A stretch of 64,000 bases of DNA, taken from Phytophthora sp. 'mugwort'. Its lineage: Eukaryota > Oomycota > Peronosporomycetes > Peronosporales > Peronosporaceae. The position numbers and the translations under genes are program-made. Shown here one piece after another: positions 55,101 through 64,000 of the stretch; within the stretch, counting starts at the first letter, position 1; every line of letters begins with the position of its first letter. The notes beneath the pieces were generated by a model. That model saw nothing but the letters and a program-made list of their open reading frames with translations, was not told the DNA's origin and ran no database searches. Location: NCBI GenBank assembly GCA_033558025.1, contig JAUCEF010000014.1, positions 62,001-126,000 on the forward strand, given 5' to 3'.

Positions 55101-55669
55101 CTACGCCGCCAGCTTCTTGGTGATCTCGGCGAATTTTTTGCCTTGCATCCCCGCCACCTTCAGCTCAAGTGCTGACGGCTGGCGCGATCTGTCACTGTTA
55201 GCAACAGTGCCTGAACCCCACAGACTACATCCGTGCATCTCATCCGCACCATCGCTGATCTGTCCACGCAACGCGAGTGGCACGAACAGCATACCCAGAT
55301 GCGCAATGTACGGTGTGGTACTCATGGCAGAAACTTCCTGTCCACCGCCACGCGACCCACAGCTGAAGAAGACGCCGCACGGCTTGCCGATCAGCTCGCC
55401 CTTCATCCACAAAGCTCCACACGCGTCGAAGAGCGCTTTCATCTGGGCTGGTACCATGCCAAAGTGCGTGGGAAAGCCCAACATGATGCCGTCGGCGTTC
55501 TTGAGTACGTCTGGGGTGCCGACCGGGAAGACGAGCTTGGGTGGTGCGTGGAGTTTGATGAGCACTCGGCTTGCACGCCCGGCACTGTTTGGATTCCAGC
55601 TTGAATTGCTGAGGCCATTTTCGTCACGTGTCCGAAGGTGGAGTAGAAGACGACGGCGATCTTAGTCAT
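55101..55669 (-). pseudogene. wrbA-like: WrbA-type NAD(P)H:quinone oxidoreductase, broken by a deletion
   Basis: ATG at 55669 opens MTKIAVVFYSTFGHVTKMAS, the flavodoxin FMN phosphate-binding loop. At about 55565 the frame shifts: after VPGVQAE the readable continuation, in another frame, is LIKLHAPPKLVFPVG. Then come GFPTHFGMVPAQMKALFDAC, GVFFSCGSRGGGQEVSAM and HGCSLWGSGTV to a stop at 55101, all classic WrbA segments. Relatives have about 11 further residues at the junction, so the lesion fits a deletion of roughly 34 bp. WrbA enzymes reduce quinones with FMN. Intact length would be about 200 aa. Sequencing error alone would not explain the missing residues. Confidence 0.85.
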
Positions 55670-56021
55670 CTTGGTCGTAGGTTGTTAGTAGTAGGCGGCA
55701 AAACTTGTTGCTAGAAAGCAATTGAGTTATGAGGAGGAGTTCTGCAAAGCTCAGCATTGAGTAGCACTGACGCAACGCATGAGGCAAGACATACCGAGTC
55801 TTTTCTGTCCTCAACTAAACAGCATTCCTAATGAAAGAGGAGTAACCCAGTTTTGGATTACCTTTTTGTGTACGTAACCACGAGGTCGATTCTTGGGAGT
55901 CGGTAAAAAGTATTTCCTCCGTTTTTTTTATCTATTGGTGCAGTTGGTTCCGCCACCTGTCACGTCTTTTGGTGCAGTTCAAAAATGCTAATCAACATTG
56001 ATCTATTTAGGAAGGGATTTA
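55670..56021. other. Intergenic, upstream of the WrbA-like gene
   Basis: Expected promoter region of the minus-strand reductase gene. No certain element recognised. Confidence 0.35.
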
Positions 56022-57661
56022 TTATGCTTCCTGACTATCATTGTTTTTCGCGATGGTGGCAGCTGCAGCCGCTCGGCGCTTGGCTGCCGACGCCTTCTTG
56101 GCGGCTGCGGCTACCGCCTTCTTCCTTGCCGTCGTCGCCGCCTTGGTCGCAAGCGTTGTGGCTGTCATCTTCTGATTGCCGTCGTCGCCGCCTTCTGGCT
56201 TGCCGTCTTCGTCTGCGCTGCTTCCTTCCCGTTGGGTGCCCACTTCTCTGCCGCGGCTGTCCTCTTTGCTGCTGCCTGCGCGGCGACGGCTGCCGCAATC
56301 TTTGGCGTCTCCTCGCGCACAAACTTCTTTCCCTGGGCGCAAGCCTCGCGGCTGCACGTGAACGACACTGGGAGCTCACCCTTCTTCGCGAGAGAATCAT
56401 TTCCCTTGTGCGGGATCTTGAACGCGTTGCCGCCGTCGACCAGGAGGATCTGCTCCATCACCGTTTGTAGCGTCAAAAATATTTTGTTGAGCGTGCTGCT
56501 CTTTATCGCAGCGTACGTTCGCCCACCACGTCGATGAGCTCCTGCACACCGCGGCAATCGCGCTGGTACTGCAGCGACTGCAGGGAACGAAAGTAGCCCA
56601 ATTCCAGAACGTTTAGATCAGGGGAGTTCGCAGGCTGGCAGCGCACGCGGATATCCCAACCGCCGCTCGTCCCTGCGACAATCACGTCAGGATCGTTGAC
56701 GGGGACGTGCGGCTTGACATTGTCTTGTTGAATCCAAATTGTTTGGCTCTTACCCGCCACCGACCACTTTTCTTTGATCGCGGGAATGATGTCGTGGATC
56801 AGAACGGCTTCGTATGCCTCGCGGTCGACTGTCTCCACGTTGCGCAGGAGAACAGTGCCCTTTCTCTCAGCTTGCTGTTGCGCTGCGCTTTGTACGGCTC
56901 CGCGAATGCCCAGATTCCGATTTTCCCGTCAAATGCCGTTTTTCGATGTGGGTCATGCCTAAAATATCATAGGAAATGTTATAAACTGCTAAGGGTTATC
57001 ATACATACTAGAAAAACAAACCTAGGTCGAGCGACGGCCGCAATGAACATGGTCTTCCCGATATAGCGCTTGCTTTGTCGGCGGCGCACAGGCTCCTCCT
57101 CGTCATCCAACAGGTAGAACTGCTTCTTGTCGGTGTCCTCGTTAAACCACTTCTCATCGATATGCACCGTATCGTATAGATCGCTAAACGCGTTGGTACC
57201 GTCGCTCTTGGTGACCAAGAGGCCGAGCACGAAGACGACTCGAGCGAGTCTGTTGGCGTATGTAAGCACGGGTTTGATGTTGTTGGTGTGGCGGCGAATG
57301 ACGCCTTTTCGCATGAGCCGCAGGATGACCGAAGTGGAGACCTTGAGCGCAGCGGCTAGGCTTCGCATGGTCGTGCGCCGAAGCGATGGGATGGCCTTAA
57401 TCCGCTCACGCATTTCTGCCGTGCTCATCGTGGGACGACCACATCTACCAAACATTCGACTCCCACATCCCCCAGAAGGTACATACACGTCTGAGACTCT
57501 AAATGTGCTTCCATATCCTTCTTATCGTGTTGCGATGGCATTGAAATTTTAGGGCGGCAGCCTTGGCATCGCTCTTACCTAGCGCGCTGTTATTCGTACG
57601 GACGAGTAGAAAGCAGACCAGAGACACCATCTCCTGAGGTGTGCGATGCTGACGCTTCATC
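56022..57661 (-). pseudogene. Tc1/mariner-type (IS630 superfamily) transposase with few lesions
   Basis: Minus strand from ATG 57661 (MKRQHRTPQEMVSLVCFLLV). A helix-turn-helix follows (KAAALKFQCHRNTIRRIWKH), a one-base shift near 57500, then MSTAEMRERIKAIPSLRRTT, TVHIDEKWFNEDTDKKQFYL (first Asp) and RRRQSKRYIGKTMFIAAVAR. A 60-70 bp intron-like segment (GTTTGT to TTTTAG, about 57021-56956) joins in frame to FDGKIGIWAFAEPYKAQRNS. A one-base deletion in an A run near 56865 precedes ETVDREAYEAVLIHDIIPAI, TIWIQQDNVKPHV (second Asp) and NSPDLNVLELGYFRSLQ (third block). The tail is Ala/Lys-rich (AAVAAQAAAKRTAAAEKW, then AKKASAAKRRAAAAA). Only about four small lesions, so a fairly young copy. Confidence 0.85.
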
Positions 57662-58354
57662 GTTGGTAGGCTACGAGGGCGATTTTGAAGTGTGGCGGGT
57701 GGAAAGAGAGTGGAGCTCCAGGTGTCTTGCTTCTCCATCATTGTTTTTCTTATGTTGAGCTTTTTTGGCGCCAAACGCACACCAATCGAATCAGATCTTT
57801 TTATCCAATCAAAATCATCGAAACGGCTATGGGTCAAAAGGTGTTGGCCAAAACATGCAACTGCACCAATAGAAAAAAGAAGGAGGAAGTATTCGACAAA
57901 CGAAGTGCAGCGACAGATGTTTTTTTTCGGGAATGATTCACTCACTACCCATTTGCTAAAATCATAAGTCAACTATCATATAACGGAAATTCCCGAATTA
58001 TACCCTCTATCCGGATATAATAGTACCCTCTCGGCGTAACCTCACCGTAACCATGGAGTAATCATTACGTAACCTTGCCTGCAACCCCAGCCACCAACTA
58101 TCCCATCAAAAGCTACCTCGTTAGAAAAAACTTTAACAACCAACCATTCCTGTAGTCTTTGCACTTTATCGAGACCCCAGGAATTCCTCATTCAGCGAAG
58201 TTACAACGGTCTCCATCAGCACTGGAGTGCTTCACTTTAGTGCAGGGGCTGGAAGCTAAACTGCGGCAGCGTGGCGTGGCCGTGAAAACCTCTAGCTGCG
58301 GACCTGGACAGCAGACGCCTTGCAGGAGGCGACCGGCGATTTCCCCCCGGCGCA
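57662..58354. other. No gene recognised
   Basis: Between the mariner and pogo-like remnants. Contains a short frame but no recognisable motif. Possible transposon ends were not resolved. Confidence 0.35.
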
Positions 58355-58499
58355 ATGGAGGAGACGCCCCACGTTGAAGTTGTGGCAAAACGGCTCACGA
58401 ACAAGAAGATTACACGTGCGTGGATTGGTCACATGACCAAGGATAATTTCGCCTGTCAGGGGCCTACCGGCGGCAGCCCTCGTGGCTTCCCGGCCTCTC

Positions 58500-59323
58500 T
58501 ACACTGGATCACGGGTTTATGCTGTCTTAGGAGTTGTCCCTGCGACACGGCGCCAATCTCACAACGCTCAGTGATGACAAGCTACTGGATCGTTCCGTTT
58601 CATACATGACGTTCATGTAAAGTAGCGAAGTCCTCTATAGACCTGCGCCGCACGATATTGATGGATGAAACGGGCGTCTATCCAGATGACGCTCGCAATC
58701 AGACGTAGACATCATCGGCAGTAACCACGTTGTGGTCCGATCTAAAGAGATTTTGTCGATGCGGATTACGGTGGTATTGGCAATGACAGCAGCGAGCAAA
58801 AAATCCCCCGCCACTTCTGATATGGCAAAGCTTTGCCCTCGCTTGGCTAAATTGGCGGCCTACCAGTCTCGTGCGTGGGTTGACATCAAGCTATTGAAAC
58901 GCTGGATTGACCCTGTCTTTCAGCTGTTTGATACGACTGAAGGCAAGCACCTCGTTTGGCGAGCGCACATCTCCAAGGCGGGTGAAGGCTGCGCGCTTCT
59001 CGGAACGTGAGCATGTGCGTCTTCCTCGGGGGGGGCTCACATCATATCTGCAAGCGGGCGACATCGGCATCAACGCATGTAAGGAGAGCGACAAGGTCGA
59101 GTATACGCGGTTCGACAATCCTCGCACGCAGTCTGTAGGAGTTGTCTGTGGTTGGACTAAGAAGGCGTGGCACGACAATGACTGCGATACTGTGTCCAAT
59201 TCAGTCGCTGCAGCAGGTATTGCTGACGGCTTCATGGACTGGTATGCTGCGTGGTACGACATGTACGGCCCGAGCAAGGCGAGGTTGACGAGCTTCAAGA
59301 TGCCCTCGATGGCATTTCTCTGA
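58500..59323 (+). pseudogene. pogo/Tigger-like (DDE_1) transposase remnant
   Basis: Plus-strand frames: LTTLSDDKLLDRSVSYMTFM (about 58560-58615), ILMDETGVYPDDARNQT (first catalytic Asp in D-E-T-G-V-Y, about 58658), then in another frame NHVVVRSKEILSMRITVVLA, and after a deletion LTSYLQAGDIGINACKESDK (third Asp in Q-A-G-D, about 59036-59095) with VCGWTKKAWHDNDCDTVSNS and AAAGIADGFMDWY to a stop at 59323. The second Asp region (S-G-H type) is missing. The order and motifs match the pogo/jerky-type DDE_1 family. Confidence 0.75.
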
Positions 59324-59598
59324 TTGACAAGTAAGCACGCCAGAAGTATATCATAATCAACGAGTAATACAATGTAGCAATCTGTGAGCAGGTGGGGGTA
59401 CAATTGAATAGTACGCGGGGTAATAGAGGTTTCGCAATTCACATTCCTTCTCCGACTCCCACACACATCGCATGAAATAGGAGCCGGAAAGATGAAGTGC
59501 TGCGGAGATTTCGCGGTTGTCTTTCCCCATAGCCAGACACTCCCTAAGTCTATCACATCAGATAGCGCTGCGGCGCACACAGTCCAACAATTTCAGCG
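59324..59598. other. Spacer between the pogo-like and Harbinger remnants
   Basis: No coding signal of its own. The long minus-strand open frame through 58891-59580 is antisense to the transposase and is not supported. Confidence 0.4.
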
Positions 59599-60681
59599 AT
59601 GGACGAGCTGCTCCCCTTCCTGGTGGACTTTGAGGAGGAGGGACTTCTCGCTCTCTTGGCTCTCAGGAATCTCCCGGAGCGTCCAATCGTCCCTAATGTC
59701 CGCTTCGATCTTGCGTCGAGGGCCGACGCAAACGGGAAGAAAAGATTTCGTTTTGATGCTGTAACATCTTCGAACTGGCTCATCTATTCGGACTCCCCGA
59801 GTGTCACCACCTCCCCTCGCGACAAGGATCATAAAACCGACGCTGTATACATCGTGTTGGCCCGCCTCAGTTACTCAAACCGCAACTATGACATGATGCA
59901 GCAAATTGGGCGCTCGACGAGCGCGCTATCACGACTATTCAGCTACAATTGCTTTCAATGTTGACTAGTGCTGCTTCTAACATCTAGTATGCTGCTTGCA
60001 GTGCTGTACCTCTATGCTAAATTCAACGAACTCGTATGTTTTCACAAGCGAGTTTGTGCTGAGCACATACGAATGTACTGTGATGCCGTTAATACTTGCG
60101 GCTCCCCGATGAAGAGCGTATACGGCTTCATCGACGGAACCAATATCCCGGTCTGTCGGCCGAGCTCCGGTCCTGGCAGGAATGAAAACCTGCAGAAGCA
60201 AGTATACTTCGGTCATAAGCGCGTCCTTTGCATGAACTTTCAGGCAGCAGTGGTACCTGATTGTCTCTCAATTCATGGCTGGGTCCCATGAAAGGACGGC
60301 GACACCATATTACAATACTACGTGAGAGCGAGCTCGCAGATTATGTTGGTGCCAATAACGACATCTTGATGGCTACGTTCGTATGGATATCACGCTTATG
60401 GGATCCAACCATTCATAGTGTCCGGGTTCAAGGCGGCTTGTATGACGGAGAAGGAAAATAAGTTCAACATGCTGAAGAGCTCAGTCCGAGAAGCGGTGGA
60501 GTGGAAGTTTGGCGACCTCAAGACCCAGTTTGCATTTGTAGACTACAAGAAGTCACTCAAGATACGTCTATCACCAGTAGGCAAGTACGTATTAGTTAGC
60601 ATGCTTCTCCTAAACTGTCGCTGCTGCTATTATGGTGGTAACCAGATTAGTGAGTACTTTGGAGTAGACCACCTTCCTTAG
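59599..60681 (+). pseudogene. Harbinger/PIF transposase, nearly full length, catalytic Asp lost
   Basis: ATG at 59599 (MDELLPFLVDFEEEGLLALL). The first frame reaches VLARLSYSNRNYDMMQQIGR (helix-turn-helix) to a stop at 59962, then AKFNELVCFHKRVCAEHIRM, GFIDGTNIPVCRPSSGPG (first Asp) and QKQVYFGHKRVLCMNFQAAV. The next block reads GPMKGRRHHITILRESELAD at about 60290-60348, where families have R-R-H-D: the second catalytic Asp is His. A shift near 60410 leads to GFKAACMTEKENKFNMLKSS and VREAVEWKFGDLKTQFAF (Glu) to a stop at 60681. This is DDE_Tnp_4. A likely intron or lesion lies at 59962-59985. Confidence 0.85.
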
Positions 60682-60707
60682 TGACTACTTAATTCCATAA
60701 ACACATT

Positions 60708-61095
60708 TCCCCGTCTTAGCTGTATTTTGCTTAGTCCCTCTTGCTCTGACCAATTAACTCTACAATGCTCTTAGAGAGTGCCTGAACTACCGCTAGCATA
60801 TCCGCTCGGACTGCTTCATGCTGCTCCGTCATATGCTCTTGCGCTTCCTTTCTGGTCTGCAACTCCTTATCGTTTTTAGCCCCAGCAGCATATCCGTCAA
60901 CAGCACCCCCTTCCTCGACCTTTTGCTCTGCGGGGACTTCTCTTGCTCCTCTCCTAACGTCTCCATGGCGAGGCGACGAGCGGTCGCAAATGCCTCTTCT
61001 TCACGCTACAGTTTGGTTGTGTCGGCGGCCTTAGTGGTGTCCACCGACTCGACATAATCATCGTCGAGCTCGAGATCGTCGGAGACAACTGCTCT
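60708..61095 (-). pseudogene. Harbinger Myb/SANT-like accessory gene, C-terminal part
   Basis: Minus-strand frames from about 61095: DDLELDDDYVESVDTTKAAD, an in-frame TAG near 61008, REEEAFATARRLAMETLGEE, QEKSPQSKRSRKG, and after a one-base shift DKELQTRKEAQEHMTEQHEA, VRADMLAVVQALSKSIVELI and GQSKRD with a TAA at about 60738. The charged, coiled-coil C-terminus, position and convergent orientation relative to the transposase fit the second gene of a Harbinger element. Its N-terminal Myb-like part has been replaced by the hAT fragment that starts at about 61096. Confidence 0.6.
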
Positions 61096-62030
61096 GTGAA
61101 AATAGCAGTTGACGACTAGCTCCAAGTCTCGATTGTTGGCTGTGCGAGCCACCGTCTGAATCTGGCTGTGAACTTCATTATGGAAGACCACAAGGATATC
61201 CTCGACAAGATACAGGATATCACCTGCAAGGTCAAGGGCTCGCTGCTCGCAGCAAAAAACTACGGTAAGTCTGAATGCATTACTGTTTTTTGTTAATTGA
61301 TAAATTATAATATGTAATATGGACGAATTTCCCAAAATAGCCGCATGACTCAGCTGCGTCCTAAGATACGCCAAGGGACGCGTTGGTCGTCAACCTTCTC
61401 TATGGTAAACCGATATTTCGAGCTCAATGAGTTTCTGGATGAAATTGACGTCGCAGGGGTCCTGGCGTTGATGCCGACCCATCGCGAGGAGAAACTGCTT
61501 AAGGACCTCCTCGAGATTTTGAAGAAGTTCAAGTCGACGTCGAAGGAGCTGCAGTCACCTGAAAGTGTTACGCTCCTCGACGTCCGTGACCTCTTCGACG
61601 CGCTCGTCCGTGCGTCGCGCGATATCTCAAACCATCCGCCGCGATCGTCAAAAGCCTAATATTCGAAAATGCGTGCATCAAAGTGCTCTTGGGGAGGGAA
61701 TGGACGCTGACAATGCACGAGGCATCGCTGTTCGAGCCGCTTGTGACGGGGGCGAAACTTTTCCCAAAACTCTTTTGAACGTCGAGGCTGTCAAGCAGAG
61801 CTTCGCTGCTGTAGCTCTTGCAGAGGCACACCGTCAGCGAGAGGTGGCCCCTCGGTACATTGCGCACGTTGCAACTATCGCGCCAACATCCAACGTGTAG
61901 CGGTTGTTCGGTCAGGCGAAGGCAGTGGTCGGTTTATATCGCTAGTCGCTGACGCCTATCTATCTGGCGAGTATCCTCTTTCTGAAGATTAATCGCGCGC
62001 TTTCGGACGCGTCTACAGTACGGAAAGTTG
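61096..62030 (+). pseudogene. hAT transposase, C-terminal half
   Basis: Begins VGCASHRLNLAVNFIMEDHK, then VKGSLLAAKNYG and an intron-like GTAAGT to AAATAG segment (61265-61340) that does not keep the frame exactly. RPKIRQGTRWSSTFSMVNRY, DLLEILKKFKSTSKELQSPE and LLDVRDLFDALVRASRDIS follow; a shift near 61640 gives IFENACIKVLLGREWTLTMH. The dimerisation domain at about 61865-62010 is readable with stops (RLFGQAKAVVGLY, LTPIYLASILFLKINRALSD). The catalytic N-terminal half is absent. Confidence 0.8.
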
Positions 62031-62491
62031 TTCGCGGAAGCGCGCGATAACGTTGCCCAACATACATTGCCGCTGTATATTGCGTACAATAGACTCAATT
62101 ATTTATTTTCGCCTCATGGGTCCTATGCTGGCAATTATTTTTATTGACGATTCGTGCTTAGCAATAAAAATGACATTTCGGAAGCTCTGCCCCCTATCGG
62201 CAAATGAAAATATAATTAAATATAATTATGGACCTGGTATGTTGACCCGCGCAGATACAATCGCCGATTTAGAATTTTTTTAGGAATGGTACAGCTGAGC
62301 TAGAATTTATAAAAATGGTGCACCATGCCGCAAATGGGAATGTAGAGAGCTGCACCCTCATATGAATGCACCCTCATATTAGCCAATCAGAATAATTTGC
62401 CAGACATGGCTTCAAATCGCGTGTTGAGAGCTGCGCCCTTCCAACGCCAACCACTCTGGCGGGACTGGCGCACCGGCAATCGACTTTTGCC
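62031..62491. other. Non-coding spacer
   Basis: AT-rich, with a short direct repeat (TGCACCCTCATAT, at about 62350 and 62367). No gene. Confidence 0.4.
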
Positions 62492-62980
62492 ATGGTGCGA
62501 GTCAAGCCGCAGCCCGTGGGCAGGCCAAGCTTTGGGGGCAAGGTCCGGCACCGTTCCAATGACATCGTCAAGAGCGTGTCGGTGGAGAAGAAGCTAGCAA
62601 TCCTATCATTCTGGGCCGCAGCTCCTCTGCGTAAAATGCGACATACAATTGAGCACTTTTGGCATGGGTTAGCGCCAGAATTCTACAACTCCAAGCGCAC
62701 CATGATCCTGCGCTTGCGAAGGAGCTCTGTGAAGCTCGAGGAAGCACTAAAGGGGCGCAAAGACACCCATCTCAAAGTACGAAGCGTAGGTGTAGGAACT
62801 ATGTAAAGAGGTGGAACTAGAGATTGTAGAATGTGTTAAAAGCTGAGACAGGAAGGAGTGCCTATATCGCCAAGGATGCTGTCCATACAGGCCCGACGCA
62901 TCGCTGCGAAAACTGACATCGCCACCTTCAGGGCTTCAGAGAGCGACTTTGACCGCATCACCGAGGAACCAGTAGTGTAA
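62492..62980 (+). pseudogene. pogo/Tigger-like transposase, N-terminal DNA-binding part
   Basis: ATG at 62492 (MVRVKPQPVGRPSFGGKVRH) leads to SVSVEKKLAILSFWAAAPLR and LAPEFYNSKRTMILRLRRSS, a CENP-B-like helix-turn-helix. After a shift near 62810 the frame reads RQEGVPISPRMLSIQARRIA and AKTDIATFRASES, the start of the second helix-turn-helix domain, and then stops at 62980. The DDE domain is not present here. Confidence 0.65.
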
Positions 62981-63530
62981 GTAAATACAGTTGTACTCCC
63001 TGTCAAAAGTTATGTATCCTTTGGACATAAGTTTATGTAGGCGGCACCTTCGGCGTAAACATTGGGTGCAGCTTTTACATGCGATATGCGTTAAACGATC
63101 ATGAAGACGTATGGATCCTTCGCTGCATTACCTTGTGAAATGTAAGTTAAGGGGGAAAGCACAAGCAGTCCCGTCGCCTCAATCAGCACCCCTACCCTCC
63201 CAAAAAGCCCGTCACTACCAACTAGCAGCCGCTCAGCTTCAGAACATATAGCTCGTCGTCCAGCTTTATCACCAGCGTCTCGTCGTTTATGCAGCGAGTT
63301 GTCCCAGCTTCTCGGCGTCCGGGATAAGCTCCAGTTCTCATCGTGTGCGATCTGCCCGCCAGCTGTGCTTGCGTAGCAAATGTTTATATTATGCATGTGA
63401 TTGCAGCTCGAAGGTACCGTATAATACTTCGAGCACCCGACACTCCACCAATGCACGAGGTGTAGAGTTGACTTAATTAACGAAAAATCGATAGTTTCTC
63501 TCAAACTCAATTTATGTACGCAGCATAGGC
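62981..63530. other. No gene recognised
   Basis: A minus-strand frame (63510-63091) is open but unrecognised. A TACAGTTGTACTCCCTGTCA stretch near 62990 resembles the ends of Tc1/pogo-type elements and may be the terminus of the fragment that precedes it. Confidence 0.3.
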
Positions 63531-64000
63531 TTAGTTAAGCTGCCAACTCATCGTCTTCAAGCACCTCAAATACACCAGCCACGGCGTTCTCAACAACATC
63601 CTTGTCATCTTGCACCTCCCCATACGAAGATCAAGCTGCCCAAGCTCTGACAGCTCATTTACGACAGCAGTTAACGTATGGAGGGTTTCCACTGGCGGAG
63701 CTGTGTCGGCCTGTGTTGTACTTGCAGCCTGAGGCTTAAAAATGAAGGAAAATCCGCTCTTGATCACTGCCTGGCTGAGACTTTCCCACGCGGTAACCAC
63801 CCACTCTGTCACATCCTTGCGCTTTGGAGCAGCTAGCTTAAACTTACACCAGTCTGTCGAGGCAGTCTGAGCTGGGTTTGCAAAAAAATTCCAGCCAGCG
63901 AGCTCGCAGTCGAGTTTTCAACGGCATATTCCAGATAATGACAGCTGGTTGGCAAAAACTAGTGCATCCCGGTGGGACGAGGACCAGCACAACAAATACC
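63531..64000 (-). pseudogene. pogo/Tigger-like (DDE_1) transposase C-terminus, cut by the window end
   Basis: Minus strand from the window edge: VLVPPGCTSFCQPAVIIWNM, where family members have Q-P-A-D; the third catalytic Asp codon here is GTC (Val). A shift near 63890 leads to KLAAPKRKDVTEWVVTAWES then LSQAVIKSGFSFIFKPQAAS, and a last shift near 63620 to DDKDVVENAVAGVFEVLEDD and ELAA with a stop at about 63538. The N-terminal part lies outside the window. Confidence 0.75.

Noticed and set aside
55985..56537. Cys/Leu/Arg-rich plus-strand frames opposite the mariner tail
   Set aside because: They arise from the Ala/Lys-rich coding repeat on the minus strand and have no independent support.
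58891..59580. 229-codon open frame on the minus strand
   Set aside because: It is antisense to the pogo-like transposase and its spacer, has no recognisable domain, and the plus strand carries clear conserved motifs.
1..64000. CRISPR arrays, tRNA and rRNA genes, bacterial operons
   Set aside because: No regularly spaced short repeats, tRNA-like cloverleaf or rRNA sequence was recognised; the window is eukaryotic in gene structure. A tRNA scan was not possible by eye over the full length.

Overview
The window looks like gene-poor, transposon-dense nuclear DNA of an oomycete, most likely a Phytophthora-like plant pathogen. The basis is: short introns (62-85 bp) with GT/AG ends, several members of an oomycete-type coiled-coil/START-like protein family (the group usually annotated as M96 mating-specific proteins), and a mix of Gypsy, Copia, hAT, Harbinger, Tc1/mariner, pogo, piggyBac and Helitron remnants whose relatives I associate with oomycetes. 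No rRNA, tRNA, CRISPR array or bacterial-style operon was seen. Taxon and family names rest on recognition by eye, not on a search.

Layout. 1-13.1 kb is a pile of broken LTR retrotransposons: a minus-strand Gypsy integrase, a plus-strand Gypsy tail, Copia fragments in both orientations, a pair of ~300 bp inverted repeats that enclose a Copia gag-protease-integrase remnant and an unassigned membrane-protein ORF, then a hAT remnant. 13.7-17.4 kb holds the best gene pair: two convergent paralogues (518 and 541 aa as modelled) with clean intron-exon structures. 18-24.4 kb is Copia, RNase H and hAT debris. 24.9-32.6 kb is one long Gypsy element with 5' LTR, gag, protease, RT/RNase H, integrase, an antisense ORF, and a 3' LTR that abuts a hAT end. 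33.5-37.4 kb has two more family members (one only the N-terminal half, one a complete three-exon model). 37.7-43.4 kb is an LTR, a Copia pol, a Copia LTR, and a minus-strand Helitron with a recognisable 3' terminus. 44-51 kb has two Harbinger remnants (one inside a Tc1/mariner gene), an unassigned Cys-rich ORF and a piggyBac remnant. 52.7-54.1 kb is a further three-exon family member whose stop codon lies in a perfect 17-bp hairpin. 55.1-55.7 kb is a WrbA-type quinone reductase broken by a deletion. 56-64 kb holds mariner, pogo, Harbinger, hAT and pogo remnants.

The host genes that look functional are four M96-like models (13.8, 15.6, 36.0 and 52.7 kb). Nothing suggests they work with the transposons; the dispersion of this family among insertions looks like local duplication in a repeat-rich compartment. 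The observations most worth following are the M96-like expansion with conserved intron phases, the antisense ORF inside the Gypsy element, the membrane ORF at 9.1-10.1 kb, and several perfect palindromes with no assigned role. I found no convincing new multi-gene system.
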